From positions 1 to 64,000 of the forward strand of contig JAJZRU010000014.1 of assembly GCA_021802555.1 (NCBI GenBank): DNA of 64,000 nt, written 5' to 3'. This DNA comes from Pseudomonadota bacterium. Its GTDB lineage: Bacteria > Pseudomonadota > Gammaproteobacteria > Burkholderiales > Thiobacillaceae. How positions within the stretch are numbered: position 1 is the stretch's first letter; every line of letters starts with the position of its first letter. The notes under the pieces were generated by a model. That model worked only from the letters and a program-made list of their open reading frames with translations, did not search any database and was not told the DNA's origin. The position numbers and the translations under genes are program-made. Shown here in pieces: positions 36,186 to 46,806 of this stretch.

Positions 36186-38213
36186 GTGATCGCCACCTTC
36201 CCCAACAGCCCTTACCGCCTGGATCAGCCCTTCGAGCCGGCGGGCGATCAGCCCGAGGCGATAAAACGCCTGGTGGAAGGATTGAATGACGGCCTGGCCT
36301 ACCAGACACTGCTGGGCGTCACCGGTTCCGGCAAGACCTACACCATGGCCCACGTCATTGCCCGCACCGGGCGGCCGGCCATCATCATGGCCCCCAACAA
36401 GACCCTGGCGGCCCAGTTGTACGCCGAGATGCGCGAGTTCTTCCCGGAAAACGCCGTGGAGTATTTCGTCTCCTATTACGACTACTACCAGCCCGAAGCC
36501 TATGTCCCGGCGCGCGATCTGTTCATCGAGAAGGATTCCAGCATCAACGAGCATATCGAGCAGATGCGGCTCTCGGCCACCAAATCGCTGCTGGAGCGGC
36601 CGGACTGCGTGATCGTCGCCACCGTGTCGGCCATTTACGGCATCGGCGACCCGGTCGACTACCACAGCATGATCCTGCATCTGCGCAAGGGCGAAAAGTT
36701 GGAGCAGCGCGAGATCATCCAGCGGCTGGCCGTCATGCAGTACGAGCGCAACGAGTTCGATTTCCATCGCGGCATCTTCCGCGTGCACGGCGAAGTGATC
36801 GATGTGTTTCCCGCAGAGAATGCCGAGCAGGCTCTGCGCATTACCCTGTTCGATGACGAGGTCGAGCGGCTTTCCGTATTCGATCCGCTCACCGGCAAGG
36901 TTTTTTCCGAGGTGCCGCGCTACACGGTCTTTCCCTCCAGCCATTACGTCACGCCGCGCGAAACCACGCTGAAGGCCATCGAGGCCATCAAGGCCGAGCT
37001 GCGCGAGCGGCTGGATTTCTACTACGCCAACGGCAAACTGGTGGAAGCCCAACGCCTGGAGCAGCGCACCCGCTTCGATCTGGAAATGCTCAACGAGCTG
37101 GGATTCTGCAAAGGCATCGAGAACTATTCGCGCCATCTCTCGGGCCGCAAGCCCGGGGAACCGCCTCCAACCCTGATCGACTACCTGCCGCGCAACGCCT
37201 TGATGTTCATCGACGAATCCCATGTCGCCGTCCCCCAGATCGGCGGCATGTACAACGGCGACAAGGCACGCAAGGAAAATCTCGTGGAATACGGCTTCCG
37301 CCTGCCGTCCGCGCTGGACAACCGGCCGCTGAAGTTCGCGGAGTTCGAGCGCCTCATGCCGCAGGCCATCTTCGTCTCCGCCACCCCCGCGGCCTATGAA
37401 GAACAGCACCAGGGTCAGGTGGTCGAACAGGTGGTGCGCCCCACGGGCCTAGTGGACCCGGTGGTCGAGGTGCGGCCGGTGATCACCCAGGTGGACGACC
37501 TGCTGTCCGAGGCCAAGCGGCGCGTGCTGGTCAACGAGCGCGTGCTGGTGACCACGCTCACCAAGCGCATGGCCGAGGAACTGACCGACTACCTGTCCGA
37601 GCACGGCGTCAAAGTGCGCTATCTGCACTCCGACATCGATACCGTGGAGCGCGTGGACATCATCCGCGACCTGCGCCTGGGCGTCTTCGACGTGCTGGTG
37701 GGCATCAACCTGCTGCGCGAGGGCCTGGACATCCCCGAGGTCTCGCTGGTGGCCATCCTCGACGCCGACAAGGAAGGCTTTCTGCGCTCCACCCGCTCGC
37801 TCATCCAGACCATCGGGCGCGCCGCGCGCCATCTCAACGGCATGGCCATCCTCTACGCCGAAATCGTGACCGAATCCATGCGCCGCGCCATCGACGAAAC
37901 GGAACGGCGGCGAAAAAAACAACTGGCCTACAACGCCGCCCACGGCATCACGCCGCGCGGCGTGCAAAAGCGCATCAAGGACATGATCGAAGCGGCCATC
38001 GATCTGGGCGAGGCGCAGCTGGACCTCAAGGCGGCGCAGACCGTGGCCGCTTACAAGGTGATGAGTGAAAAAGACCTGAACAAGCAGGTGAAAAAACTGG
38101 AGAAGGACATGCTGGACGCAGCGAAAAACCTGGAATTCGAGAAGGCCGCGGAACTTCGCGACCGCTTGCGGGCACTCAAGGAGGTCTTGTTCGGCGTGGA
38201 GCAACATGATTAA
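36186..38213 (+). CDS. uvrB: Excinuclease ABC subunit B, GTG start
   Basis: A 675-residue DNA repair helicase-like protein. Walker A GVTGSGKT at residues 44-51, the DNA-clamping beta hairpin [12 protein letters not shown] near residue 95, helicase motifs including [29 protein letters not shown] and QTIGRAARH, and the C-terminal UVR domain ([21 protein letters not shown]) that binds UvrC. The start GTG 36186 gives the conserved N-terminus [21 protein letters not shown]. It overlaps the phosphatase gene downstream by 8 bp. Confidence 0.97.
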   Translation: MIATFPNSPYRLDQPFEPAGDQPEAIKRLVEGLNDGLAYQTLLGVTGSGKTYTMAHVIARTGRPAIIMAPNKTLAAQLYAEMREFFPENAVEYFVSYYDYYQPEAYVPARDLFIEKDSSINEHIEQMRLSATKSLLERPDCVIVATVSAIYGIGDPVDYHSMILHLRKGEKLEQREIIQRLAVMQYERNEFDFHRGIFRVHGEVIDVFPAENAEQALRITLFDDEVERLSVFDPLTGKVFSEVPRYTVFPSSHYVTPRETTLKAIEAIKAELRERLDFYYANGKLVEAQRLEQRTRFDLEMLNELGFCKGIENYSRHLSGRKPGEPPPTLIDYLPRNALMFIDESHVAVPQIGGMYNGDKARKENLVEYGFRLPSALDNRPLKFAEFERLMPQAIFVSATPAAYEEQHQGQVVEQVVRPTGLVDPVVEVRPVITQVDDLLSEAKRRVLVNERVLVTTLTKRMAEELTDYLSEHGVKVRYLHSDIDTVERVDIIRDLRLGVFDVLVGINLLREGLDIPEVSLVAILDADKEGFLRSTRSLIQTIGRAARHLNGMAILYAEIVTESMRRAIDETERRRKKQLAYNAAHGITPRGVQKRIKDMIEAAIDLGEAQLDLKAAQTVAAYKVMSEKDLNKQVKKLEKDMLDAAKNLEFEKAAELRDRLRALKEVLFGVEQHD

Positions 38214-38700
38214 TGTGCTGATGGTCTGCATGGGCAATATCTGCCGCTCGCCCATGGCGGAAGGCGCATTGCGACGCGCGCTGCAGGACGCCGGCCTGGA
38301 GCGCTGGATCAGCGTGGATTCGGCCGGCACCCACAGCTACCATATCGGCGACCCGCCCGATCCGCGCGCGCTGGGCACGGCGCGCCTGCGCGGCATCGCC
38401 ATCGGCGATCTGCGCGGCCGGCAGGTGGCGGACGTGGATTTCGAGAAATTCGACTACATCCTCGCCATGGACGGCAGCAACCTCGCCACGCTCAAGCGCC
38501 GTGCTCCCGCTCGCAGCCAGCACAAGCTGCGCCTGTTTTTGTCCTTCAGCCGCAAATACCCCAATCTGGACGTGCCCGACCCCTACTACGGCGGCGCGCA
38601 GGGCTTCGAGGACATCATGGACATGATCGAGGACGGCGTTGCCGGGCTGCTCAAGGAGCTGCGCCTGGCGCTCGACAGCCGTCAGGGCGCGGCCGGGTAA
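38206..38700 (+). CDS. Low-molecular-weight protein-tyrosine phosphatase
   Basis: A 164-residue phosphatase with the P-loop [10 protein letters not shown] (Cys8-X5-Arg14-Ser15) and the general-acid loop VPDPYYGG near residue 125. In many bacteria such enzymes are paired with tyrosine kinases controlling exopolysaccharide export. No kinase is in the window. It overlaps the end of uvrB by 8 bp, so it is cotranscribed with a repair gene. It converges with the envelope operon, 14 bp away. Confidence 0.93.
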   Translation: MINVLMVCMGNICRSPMAEGALRRALQDAGLERWISVDSAGTHSYHIGDPPDPRALGTARLRGIAIGDLRGRQVADVDFEKFDYILAMDGSNLATLKRRAPARSQHKLRLFLSFSRKYPNLDVPDPYYGGAQGFEDIMDMIEDGVAGLLKELRLALDSRQGAAG

Positions 38701-38714
38701 GGCGCAGCCCAGCC

Positions 38715-39641
38715 TCAGGAGAACAATTCTGCCGGGCTGACCACGGCGGTGCCCAGCTTGCCCACCACGATGCCGGCTGCGCGGTTGGCCAGTATCACCG
38801 CCTCGTGATAATCGGCGCCGGCTGCCAGGGCCGACGCCAGCACCGCGATCACGGTATCGCCCGCGCCGCTCACGTCGTACACCTCGCGCGCCACCGCGGG
38901 TTCGTGGAACGCCTGCTCCTCGCGAAACAGGGTCATGCCTTCTTCGCTGCGCGTGATGAGCAAGGCTTCCAGGGCGAGTCTTTCGCGCAAGGCCTCCGCC
39001 TTGAGCGCCAGCTCCTGCTCGTTGCGCCAGCCGCCGGCCACCTCGCGGAATTCGCTGCGGTTGGGGGTGAGCAGGGTGGCGCCGCGGTAACGCTCGTAGT
39101 CCTCGCCCTTGGGATCGACCAGCACCGGCTTGCGATGGCGGCGCGCCAGTTCGATCATGCCGGCCACGTGGGCAAGCCCGCCCTTGCCGTAATCCGACAG
39201 CACCACGACGTCGCAGTCCCCCACCAGGCTTTCGTAGTCTTTCAGCTTGGCGGCAAGCACCTCCTGCTTGGGCGGCGCTTCGAAATCGATGCGCAGCAGC
39301 TGCTGCTGGCGGCCGATCACGCGCAATTTGAGCGTGGTCTGGTAATCCGCGTCTTCGTGCAGACGCGCGGCAAACGCCTCAGCGGCGATGCGCTGGGCCA
39401 GCGTCCGTCCCACTTCGTCCGCGCCCACGACGGAAAGCAGCGTCACCTGGCCGCCCAGCGCGGCGGCATTGCGCGCCACGTTGCCGGCGCCGCCGATGCG
39501 GTCCTCGCTGCGCGAAACCTTCACCACCGGCACCGGCGCCTCCGGGGAAATGCGCGCCACGTCGCCGAACCAGTAGCGGTCCAGCATGACGTCGCCCACC
39601 ACAAGGAGGCGGGCGGCGCGGAAATCCTCGCTGCCTATCAT
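38715..39641 (-). CDS. hldA: D-glycero-beta-D-manno-heptose-7-phosphate kinase
   Basis: A 308-residue PfkB-family kinase phosphorylating heptose-7-phosphate at C1 for ADP-heptose, the LPS core precursor. Motifs are [41 protein letters not shown] and the ATP/catalytic signature [16 protein letters not shown] with its Asp base. It matches only the kinase half of E. coli HldE (RfaE1); no nucleotidyltransferase half follows. It is last in the lapA-lapB-pyrF-udg-hldA operon and its ATG overlaps the udg stop. Confidence 0.93.
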   Translation of the reverse strand: MIGSEDFRAARLLVVGDVMLDRYWFGDVARISPEAPVPVVKVSRSEDRIGGAGNVARNAAALGGQVTLLSVVGADEVGRTLAQRIAAEAFAARLHEDADYQTTLKLRVIGRQQQLLRIDFEAPPKQEVLAAKLKDYESLVGDCDVVVLSDYGKGGLAHVAGMIELARRHRKPVLVDPKGEDYERYRGATLLTPNRSEFREVAGGWRNEQELALKAEALRERLALEALLITRSEEGMTLFREEQAFHEPAVAREVYDVSGAGDTVIAVLASALAAGADYHEAVILANRAAGIVVGKLGTAVVSPAELFS

Positions 39642-40960
39642 GCCCGCCCGATGGGGAAATGCTCGAAGCCCTGGGCACGCAGCAAGGCCGGGTCGTATAG
39701 ATTGCGCCCATCAAAGATCACCGGCTGCTTGAGCAGCCTCTTGAGCGCATCGAAATCCGGGCTGCGGAACACTTTCCACTCCGTCACGGCCACCAGCGCG
39801 TCCGCTCCCTTCGCTGCCGCCATCGGATCCTGCTCCAGCGTGAAATCCGCCCGCTCCCCATAGAGACGCCGCGTCTCCTCCATCGCCGCCGGGTCGTAAG
39901 CCGCCACCTGCGCGCCGCGCTGCCACAGCCCTTCCAGTATCACCCGGCTGGGCGCTTCGCGCATATCGTCGGTGTTGGGCTTGAACGCCAGCCCCCACAA
40001 GGCGAAACGACGGCCGCTGAGGTCTTCGCCGAAGCGCCGCGTGATCTTGTGCAGCAGCAGGCGCTTCTGCGCTTCGTTGGCATCCTCCACCGCATCCAGC
40101 ACGCGCAGGGGGACGCCGCTCTCCTGGCCGGTGCGCCGCAGCGCCTGCACGTCCTTGGGAAAGCACGACCCGCCGTAGCCGCAGCCGGCGTACAAAAAAT
40201 CGTAGCCGATGCGCGGGTCGGAGCCGATGCCCCGACGCACGTGCTCGATGTCGGCCCCCAGCCCTTCGGCCAGCACCGCCAGTTCGTTCATGAAGGAGAT
40301 GCGCGTGGCGAGCATGGCGTTGGCGGCGTACTTGGTCAGCTCGGCCGAGCGGATGTCCATGACGATCAAGCGCTCGTGATTGCGCTGGAATGGCGCATAG
40401 AGCTGACGCAGCAGCTGCGTGGCCCCTTCGCTGTCGGTGCCCGCGACGATGCGGTCGGGTTTCATGAAATCCTCCACCGCAGCGCCTTCCTTGAGGAATT
40501 CCGGGTTGGAAGCGACATCGAAAGATATGGCCTGGCCGCGCTTGGCCAGCTCGTCGGCCACGGCCGCGCGCACCTTGTCGGCCGTGCCCACCGGCACGGT
40601 GGATTTGTCCACCACCAGCTTGTACTCCGCCATGTGGCGGCCGATGCTGCGCGCGGCGGCCACGACATACTGCAGGTCCGCGGAGCCGTCCTCGTCGGGC
40701 GGCGTGCCCACGGCGATGAACTGGATGTTGCCGAAAGCGACGCTTTCTTCGATGTCGGTGGTGAAGCGCAGGCGTCCGGCGGCCACGTTGCGCCTGACCA
40801 TGTCTTCCAGCCCCGGCTCGTAGATGGGGATGCCGCCGCTTTTGAGTATCTCGATCTTGCGCGGATCCACGTCCAGGCACAGCACCTGGTTCCCCACTTC
40901 GGCCAGACAGGTGCCCGTGACCAGGCCTACATAGCCCGTGCCGACGACGGTGATTTTCAT
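39638..40960 (-). CDS. udg: UDP-glucose 6-dehydrogenase
   Basis: A 440-residue NAD-dependent enzyme oxidising UDP-glucose twice to UDP-glucuronate, a precursor of polysaccharides and of aminoarabinose. NAD loop [15 protein letters not shown] is at the N-terminus, [13 protein letters not shown] follows, the catalytic cysteine is in [14 protein letters not shown] near residue 260, and [16 protein letters not shown] is present. Overlaps pyrF upstream and hldA downstream by ATGA junctions, linking it to LPS core sugar supply. Confidence 0.95.
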   Translation of the reverse strand: MKITVVGTGYVGLVTGTCLAEVGNQVLCLDVDPRKIEILKSGGIPIYEPGLEDMVRRNVAAGRLRFTTDIEESVAFGNIQFIAVGTPPDEDGSADLQYVVAAARSIGRHMAEYKLVVDKSTVPVGTADKVRAAVADELAKRGQAISFDVASNPEFLKEGAAVEDFMKPDRIVAGTDSEGATQLLRQLYAPFQRNHERLIVMDIRSAELTKYAANAMLATRISFMNELAVLAEGLGADIEHVRRGIGSDPRIGYDFLYAGCGYGGSCFPKDVQALRRTGQESGVPLRVLDAVEDANEAQKRLLLHKITRRFGEDLSGRRFALWGLAFKPNTDDMREAPSRVILEGLWQRGAQVAAYDPAAMEETRRLYGERADFTLEQDPMAAAKGADALVAVTEWKVFRSPDFDALKRLLKQPVIFDGRNLYDPALLRAQGFEHFPIGRA

Positions 40961-41664
40961 TTTCCTTCCTTGCGGGATTTCAGATTTCTGTTCAATTCCT
41001 CAAGCGCGCCGAGCGGATCGGCCGCGGCGGTCACGGGGCGCCCCACTACCAGATAATCCGCGCCCGCGGCCAGCGCCTGCGCCGGAGTCACGGTGCGGTT
41101 CTGATCGTCCGGCGGGCTCTCCGGCAGACGTATGCCGGGCGTGACCAGCTTGAAGTCCGCGCCCAGCGTCTTGCGCAAGTCCGCCGCCTCGCGCCCGCTG
41201 CACACCACGCCGTCCATGCCGCACGCCTGCGCCAGCGCGGCGAGGCGGCGCACCTGATCGGCCGGCTTGCCCTTCACGCCCGTGGCGGCGAGATCTTCCG
41301 CGCCAAGGCTGGTCAGCACCGTGACGGCCGTGATGAGCGGCGGCCGCGGCAGATGCGCGACGGCAGTACGCGCCGCCTCCATCATGGCGCGCCCGCCGCT
41401 CGCGTGCACGTTGACCATCCACACCCCCAGCCTGGCCACCGCCTGACAGGCCCCCGCGACCGTATTGGGGATGTCGTGGAATTTCAGATCCAGGAACACG
41501 TCGAAGTCGTGCAGGGTGAGGCCGCGCACCAGATCGGGGCCGGCAGCGGTGAACAATTCTTTGCCTATCTTCAGGCGGTAGCGCCGCGGATCGAGGCGAT
41601 CCGCAAGCTCCCAGGCCTGCGAGGCCTTGGGAAAATCCAGGGCGATGATGAAAGGTGTCTTCAT
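40957..41664 (-). CDS. pyrF: Orotidine 5'-phosphate decarboxylase
   Basis: A 235-residue TIM-barrel enzyme making UMP. The catalytic Asp/Lys network is visible as Asp10 (IIALDFPK), Lys33 (RLKIGKELF), and Lys61/Asp64 in [12 protein letters not shown]. The phosphate site ends in [16 protein letters not shown]. Start ATG 41664 overlaps the lapB stop. Location between lapB and udg is frequent in Betaproteobacteria, and in many bacteria pyrF follows lapB. Confidence 0.96.
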   Translation of the reverse strand: MKTPFIIALDFPKASQAWELADRLDPRRYRLKIGKELFTAAGPDLVRGLTLHDFDVFLDLKFHDIPNTVAGACQAVARLGVWMVNVHASGGRAMMEAARTAVAHLPRPPLITAVTVLTSLGAEDLAATGVKGKPADQVRRLAALAQACGMDGVVCSGREAADLRKTLGADFKLVTPGIRLPESPPDDQNRTVTPAQALAAGADYLVVGRPVTAAADPLGALEELNRNLKSRKEGK

Positions 41665-42824
41665 TCTTCTCTGCGCTCCGGGTCGAAGCTGTCCCAGCGT
41701 CCGCACGCCGGACAGCGCCAAAAAAACTGCTTGGCCTTGAAGCCGCAGCTCACGCACTGATAGCGGGTGAGACGCTGGCTGTGTGCCTGGATGAGTTCCT
41801 TGGCGCTTTGCATGACATCGCGCCGCTCGCTGGTGGTCTGCAGCATCTCCGCCTCTACAAGCTTGTCCAGCGCCCGCAGGCTGGGGTGGCGGCGCAGCTC
41901 TTCCTTGGCGAGCTGATAGGCTGCCGCCGAACCCTGCACTTGCAGCACGGCATTGTATAGGCTGTTGAACAAATCCAGCGACGGCTGGCGCGCGAGCAGC
42001 CCGCGCAGCCAGGCAAGCCCCTCTTCCATGCTGGCGGTTGCGCCGAACGCCTGCAGCAGCTTGTCCACCACCAGCACCATGTGCGGCGCGCTTTGCGCCT
42101 CCACTTCGCGCCAGCGCGCGATGGCGGCGCGCGGCGCTGCGGCCGAGGCTTCCAAGTCTCCCAGCATCATGGTCGCGCGCACGCATTGCCGATTGATGTC
42201 GAGCGCCTGCTGCAGGTGCCCTCGCGCGTCATCGTTGGCGCCGCGCACGGCGTCGAGCAGCGCCAGCTCGCAATGGAAATGCGCGATCTCGGCATTGAGC
42301 GGGCGCGAAGAAAGCTTGTCCAGCACGGCCGCCGCCTCGATGGCCTTGTGCCAATCTTTTTCCTGCACGTAGATCTCGAGCAACTGACTGCGCGCCAAGC
42401 CCTCCATGGGCGAGCCGAGAAGGCGGTTGAAAACCTCCTCCGCGCGATCCAGCAGGCCGGCCTTCAGATAATCGGTGCCCAGTTCGGCGAGGGCCTTGAG
42501 GCGGTATTCCTGGCTCAGGCCTTCGCGCTCCAGCAGGTTTTCATGCATGCGGATGGCGCGGTCCAGTTCGCCGCGCTTGCGGAACAGCCCACCCAGGGCG
42601 AAATGCAGGTCTATGGTCTCCGGCTCCAGCTTGACCACTTCGATGAAGGCCTCGATGGCCTTGTCCGGCTGCTCGCTGAGGAGAAAGTTAAGGCCCTTGA
42701 AGTAGGAATTCGGCAGCGCGCGCGATTCCGTCACCACCTGCTTGATGTCGATGCGCGCGGCCAGCCAGCCGAGGGCGAAAAACAGCGGGAAAGCGAGCAG
42801 CCACCAGGAACCGAATTCCGTCAT
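41661..42824 (-). CDS. lapB: Lipopolysaccharide assembly protein LapB (YciM)
   Basis: A 387-residue inner-membrane protein: one N-terminal helix ([19 protein letters not shown]), then TPR repeats through the cytoplasmic part ([55 protein letters not shown]), and a C-terminal rubredoxin-like zinc site CVSCG ... CPACG near residues 358-376. LapB links FtsH proteolysis of LpxC to LPS supply. ATGA overlaps join it to lapA and pyrF. Confidence 0.95.
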   Translation of the reverse strand: MTEFGSWWLLAFPLFFALGWLAARIDIKQVVTESRALPNSYFKGLNFLLSEQPDKAIEAFIEVVKLEPETIDLHFALGGLFRKRGELDRAIRMHENLLEREGLSQEYRLKALAELGTDYLKAGLLDRAEEVFNRLLGSPMEGLARSQLLEIYVQEKDWHKAIEAAAVLDKLSSRPLNAEIAHFHCELALLDAVRGANDDARGHLQQALDINRQCVRATMMLGDLEASAAAPRAAIARWREVEAQSAPHMVLVVDKLLQAFGATASMEEGLAWLRGLLARQPSLDLFNSLYNAVLQVQGSAAAYQLAKEELRRHPSLRALDKLVEAEMLQTTSERRDVMQSAKELIQAHSQRLTRYQCVSCGFKAKQFFWRCPACGRWDSFDPERREE

Positions 42825-43099
42825 TGCGGCGGCTCGCCGGGCGGCTGCTGCGCCTGCCCCGCCTTGATCTGGCGCCGCAGCAGAGAAATCTCGCGGCGCA
42901 TGCGGATGAACGCCGGGATTACCGCCAGGATGCCCAGCGCGGTGCCCAGCGCAAAGCACAGGAGTATTACGACCACCAGGGGCGCCTGCCAGGGCGCGGG
43001 ACCGAAATATTGCAGCGCGACGACTTGGCTGTTTTCGAGCGCAAACGCCAGCACCAGCAGGAAGAGGGTAATGCGGACGATCCAGGCAAGATAGCGCAT
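42821..43099 (-). CDS. lapA: Lipopolysaccharide assembly protein LapA (DUF1049)
   Basis: A 92-residue membrane protein with two helices: ITLFLLVLAFALENSQVVAL and PLVVVILLCFALGTALGILA, followed by a coiled segment (RMRREISLLRRQI) and a Gln/Pro tail. This is the LapA/YciS pattern, the partner of LapB in LPS assembly. I start at ATG 43099 (MRYLAWIVRITLF). Longer frames run into the region before the opposite-strand SDR gene. Its promoter must lie in the 144 bp shared with that divergent gene. Confidence 0.92.
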   Translation of the reverse strand: MRYLAWIVRITLFLLVLAFALENSQVVALQYFGPAPWQAPLVVVILLCFALGTALGILAVIPAFIRMRREISLLRRQIKAGQAQQPPGEPPQ

Positions 43100-43243
43100 G
43101 AGCGTGACGGCATTATGCACAATGGCGGCGATTTTAACGCCTCGCTCCATAAATCCGAACCACGCGGGTGCGGAACCAATTTCGCCCCTCCAGGCTCTCT
43201 TTGCTATCGCGTCCGTCGAGACGCTGCCCAAGGAGCACCCCCC

Positions 43244-44029
43244 ATGCTAGGCATCGATCTCAGCGGCAAGCGCGCCCTAGTCACCGGTTCCGGTTCGGGC
43301 CTGGGCGAAGCCATGGCGAAAACCCTCGCCCAGGCCGGCGCCGCCGTGGCCGTGCATGACCGCGGCAAGAGCGCCGCCGCCGAGGCCGTGGCCGCCGCCA
43401 TCCGCACCGCAGGCGGTACGGCGCAGGCCTTTGGCGGCGACGTGTCGCGGCGCGAGGACATGGACGCGCTGTTCGCCGCCCTCGACCACGCCTGGGGCGG
43501 GCTGGACATCCTCGTCAACAACGCCGGCATGGACGGCGCGCGCGCGGATTGCGCAGCGAGCGACCCGGACGCCTGGCAAAAAACCATCGCGGTCGATCTT
43601 TTCGGCGCCTATTACTGCGCCCGCCTCGCCCTGCAGCGCATGCTGCCGCAAAAGCGCGGCGTCATACTCAACATCACCTCGGTGCACGAATTCATCCCCT
43701 GGGAGGGCTACAGCGCCTACACCAGCGCCAAGGCGGGGCTGTCCATGTTCACCAAGACCCTGGCCCAGGAAGCGGCGGGCGACGGCATACGGGTACTGGC
43801 GCTCGCGCCGGGAGCGATCCGCACGCCCATCAATGCCGACGTTTGGCAGGATCCCAAGGGATTGGCGGACCTGGATGACAAGATCGCCATGGGCCGCCTG
43901 GGCGAGCCCTCGGAAATCGGCAGCGTGGCAGCGTTCCTGGTGAGCGACCTGGCCAGCTACATCACCGGTACTACGGTGGCAGTGGATGGCGGCATGCTGA
44001 TCTATCCCGACTTCCGCCACGGCGGCTGA
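43244..44029 (+). CDS. Glucose 1-dehydrogenase-like short-chain dehydrogenase
   Basis: A 261-residue classical SDR: NAD(P) loop ALVTGSGSGLGEAMA, NNAG in DILVNNAGMDG, active-site Ser in NITSVHEF with YSAYTSAKAGL (Tyr and Lys), and GTTVAVDGGML near the C-terminus. It resembles sugar dehydrogenases oxidising glucose to gluconolactone, but SDR specificity is hard to assign. AAGGAG lies 8 bp before ATG 43244. With a GMC oxidoreductase and a sugar-type transporter it forms a cassette on the opposite strand to its surroundings. Confidence 0.87.
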   Translation: MLGIDLSGKRALVTGSGSGLGEAMAKTLAQAGAAVAVHDRGKSAAAEAVAAAIRTAGGTAQAFGGDVSRREDMDALFAALDHAWGGLDILVNNAGMDGARADCAASDPDAWQKTIAVDLFGAYYCARLALQRMLPQKRGVILNITSVHEFIPWEGYSAYTSAKAGLSMFTKTLAQEAAGDGIRVLALAPGAIRTPINADVWQDPKGLADLDDKIAMGRLGEPSEIGSVAAFLVSDLASYITGTTVAVDGGMLIYPDFRHGG

Positions 44030-44077
44030 CGGCATCGGACATACCCACTCCATCATGCGGCGCGCTGCGGCTTAGAC

Positions 44078-45610
44078 ATGGACGCTGATGTGCTCATCAT
44101 CGGCAGCGGCGCGGGTGGCGGGACCCTGGCCCGAGCCTTGGGTAACTCCGGGTTGAAGCTCCTGGTGCTGGAACGCGGCGACTACCTGGTGCGGGAAAAG
44201 GCCAATTGGAGCGCCGAGGCCGTTTTTCGCGAACACCGCTACCACACGGCCGAAGACTGGCAGGACGCCTCCGGCCAGCCCTTTCGGCCCATCACCGGCT
44301 ATCACGTGGGCGGCAACACCAAGCTCTACGGCGCGGCGGTGCTGCGCCGGCGCGAAAGCGACTTCCGCCGGCGCCGCTACCCGGAGGGCGAGACGCCCGA
44401 GTGGCCCATCCGCTACGATGACCTGCGGCCCTATTACGACCAGGCGGAGGCCTGGTACTACTGCCATGGGGAAAAAGGCCGGGACCCTTGCGAGCCGCCC
44501 CGGGATGACTTCCCCTATCCGGCGCTGGCTCATGAACCCTATATCGCGCAAGTCGCCGCAGCGCTTGAAGCCCGCGGCCTGCATCCTTTTCCCCTGCCCC
44601 TGGCTATCCACCGCAACGAGACCGAGCCGCGCCTGGCGCCCTGCATCCGCTGCGACACCTGCGACGGCTTTCCCTGCCTGCTGCATGCCAAGGGCGATGC
44701 CGAGGTATGCGGCGTGGCACCGGCGTTGGAGATGCCTGAAACCAAGCTGCTCACCGGCATACGCGTGCGCCGCCTGCTGACCGGCCCCGACGGGCGCCAG
44801 GTGGTGGCGGTGCAATGCGACACGCCTGACGGTGCGCAAAGCTTCCGCGCCCGCGTCGTGGTGCTCGCTGCCGGCGCGGTCAATTCCGCCGCCCTGCTGC
44901 TCGCCTCGCGCCAGGACGCCTGGCCCCAGGGCCTGGCCAATGCCAACGACCTCGTAGGGCGGCATTACATGTGCCATCGCAACAGCGTCTGCGTAGCCGT
45001 GGACCCGCGCCGCGTAAATCCTACGGTGTTCCAGAAGACCATAGGCATCAACGATTTCTACGAGGCCTCTGGCGACGCCGATTTTCCCCATCCCCTGGGC
45101 CATGTGCAGAACCTTGGCAAGCTCACGCCCGAAGTGCTGGAAGCTCAGAAAATCCATTGGCCCGAGGAACTGGCCAAACTGGTGGCGCGCCATTCGCTAG
45201 ACTGGTGGCTTACCACCGAGGACCTGCCCGATCGCGCCAATCGCGTGCAGGTGGACGAACGCGGCGCCATCCGCCTGGCCTACACGCCCAACAACGTGGC
45301 GACGCACGAACGCCTCATCCGCCAATGGGAAGGCATCCTGCACCAGCTCGGCTATCCGCTGGTGAAAACGCAGACCATGGGCATCGAAGCCGTGGCCCAC
45401 CAGGCCGGCACGCTGCGCTTCGGCCACGATCCCGCCGACAGCGTGCTGGACGTGAACTGCCGCGCCCATGGCGTCGACAACCTCTATGTCGTGGATGCGT
45501 CCTTCATGCCTTCCATCGCCGCCGTGAACCCTTCCCTTACGGTGATGGCCAACGCGCTGCGGGTAGCGAAGCATTTGCGCGCGCGCTTCGCTGCCGGTCT
45601 CGGCCCTTGA
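44078..45610 (+). CDS. GMC-family sugar/alcohol oxidoreductase
   Basis: A 510-residue FAD enzyme of the glucose-methanol-choline family. FAD loop VLIIGSGAGGGTLARAL at the N-terminus, YHVGGNTKLYGAAVLRRR binding flavin, a cysteine-rich stretch CIRCDTCDGFPCLLHAK near residue 190, and the C-terminal VVDASFMPSIAAVNPSLTVM carrying the catalytic Asn. Members with SDR partners oxidise sugars or gluconate-type acids. It follows the SDR gene by 48 bp, and its stop overlaps the TTG start of the transporter. Confidence 0.88.
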   Translation: MDADVLIIGSGAGGGTLARALGNSGLKLLVLERGDYLVREKANWSAEAVFREHRYHTAEDWQDASGQPFRPITGYHVGGNTKLYGAAVLRRRESDFRRRRYPEGETPEWPIRYDDLRPYYDQAEAWYYCHGEKGRDPCEPPRDDFPYPALAHEPYIAQVAAALEARGLHPFPLPLAIHRNETEPRLAPCIRCDTCDGFPCLLHAKGDAEVCGVAPALEMPETKLLTGIRVRRLLTGPDGRQVVAVQCDTPDGAQSFRARVVVLAAGAVNSAALLLASRQDAWPQGLANANDLVGRHYMCHRNSVCVAVDPRRVNPTVFQKTIGINDFYEASGDADFPHPLGHVQNLGKLTPEVLEAQKIHWPEELAKLVARHSLDWWLTTEDLPDRANRVQVDERGAIRLAYTPNNVATHERLIRQWEGILHQLGYPLVKTQTMGIEAVAHQAGTLRFGHDPADSVLDVNCRAHGVDNLYVVDASFMPSIAAVNPSLTVMANALRVAKHLRARFAAGLGP

Positions 45611-46734
45611 ACCGCCGGCTCGTCGTCGGCGCGGTATACGCCGCCGGCATATTGCAGGGTGCTGCCTTCGTATTGGTGCCTTCCCTGGGCAGCATCCTGA
45701 CAGCCGCCCCCTATGGCTTCAGCGCCTCCGCTTATGGTTGGTTGTATTTTCCCGAAATCGGCGGCGCCATCGCCGGCGCACTGGCCGCCCCTCTGCTGCA
45801 GCAGCGCGCAGGCAGCCAGGGAGTGCTGCGCGTGGGCCTGGCCGCCAACCTGGCCGGCATGGCCTTGCTGGTCATCGCCTCCCGCGCAACGGGAACGACC
45901 GCGTACACCGCCATCCTGCTGGAAACCCTGGCCCTGGGGCTGGGGTTCGGACTCACGCTGGCGGCGGTCAATCATTATGCCGCCCTGCTGTTCGCCGCCA
46001 GCGAGACTGCCGCCGTCACCGTGCTGAACGGTCTGGTGGGGGGTGCCACTGCGCTGTCGCCCCTGCTGCTCGACGCCGCCCAGCGCTACGCCGGCTGGGG
46101 GGCGTGGCCGGCCTTGCTGCTGGCCGGTTTCGCAGTGCTGCTTTTCGCGCCCTTGCCGGAGCACCGCCCTGCCTCGCAGGGACCAACCTGGCAGCCGGCC
46201 ATGTTGCCCTTCGCCCTGGCGGTGCTGTTCTACGCGTTGTGCGAGGGCACATTCAGCAGCTGGGCGTCGGTTTACGTGGGCCGCGGCGCCGGTTCCTGGG
46301 GCACTCTCGCCTTATCCGCTTTTTGGGCCGGCATGACGCTGTTCCGCTTGCTGCTTGCCTTCCTCCCGCAACGGCTGGTGTCCCGCGCGGCCTTGCTCGC
46401 GGCCTCGGGGCTCGCCGTGGGCGCCGCGTTCCTACTGGTGGGAAGTCTGCACGGACAGCCTGCCGCTCTGATCGTCGCCTTCGCCCTGGCCGGAGCGGCA
46501 TGCAGCATCTACTACCCTTACGTGATGGCCCTGGGCTTGGCCATCTGGCCGCAGCGCCAGGTCGCGCTGGCGGGCCTCCTGGTGGCTGCCTTGATGATAG
46601 GCGAAGGCCTGGGCTCCACCGCGCCTGGAGCGCTCCAGCGCTGGGTGCCTCTGGAGCAAATCTACCGCTACTCCGCCTTGTGGGCCCTGCCGCTGGCGGG
46701 CTTGGCCTACGCCTTGGCGCGGCGGCGCGGCTGA
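45607..46734 (+). CDS. Major facilitator superfamily transporter, TTG start
   Basis: A 375-residue membrane protein with about 11-12 helices (for example VVGAVYAAGILQGAAFVLVP, TAILLETLALGLGFGLTLAA, LLLAGFAVLLFAPLP, LIVAFALAGAACSIYYPYVM). It looks like a FucP/sugar-type MFS member. Start TTG 45607 sits on the stop of the GMC gene (TTGA), the only start giving a full first helix. It probably imports the sugar or sugar acid oxidised by its two neighbours, an inference from the operon. Confidence 0.85.
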   Translation: MNRRLVVGAVYAAGILQGAAFVLVPSLGSILTAAPYGFSASAYGWLYFPEIGGAIAGALAAPLLQQRAGSQGVLRVGLAANLAGMALLVIASRATGTTAYTAILLETLALGLGFGLTLAAVNHYAALLFAASETAAVTVLNGLVGGATALSPLLLDAAQRYAGWGAWPALLLAGFAVLLFAPLPEHRPASQGPTWQPAMLPFALAVLFYALCEGTFSSWASVYVGRGAGSWGTLALSAFWAGMTLFRLLLAFLPQRLVSRAALLAASGLAVGAAFLLVGSLHGQPAALIVAFALAGAACSIYYPYVMALGLAIWPQRQVALAGLLVAALMIGEGLGSTAPGALQRWVPLEQIYRYSALWALPLAGLAYALARRRG

Positions 46735-46752
46735 CCGTCCGGAACAGCGCAC

Positions 46753-46788
46753 AAAAAAAAGCCCCTTGCAGCAAACCTTGCAAGGGGC
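46753..46788 (-). terminator. Rho-independent terminator after ihfB
   Basis: On the minus strand GCCCCTTGCA and TGCAAGGGGC form a perfect ten-pair stem around an eight-base loop, followed by eight T. It ends the cmk-rpsA-ihfB transcript just before the opposite-strand MFS gene end (46734). There is no comparable T-run in the plus direction. Confidence 0.88.
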
Positions 46789-46806
46789 CGCACACTCTGA
46801 TGCGCC

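Noticed and set aside
36107-36205. Upstream extension of the aminotransferase to an ATG at 36205
   Set aside because: It would cross the divergent promoter region and the uvrB start; the family begins near GTG 36106.
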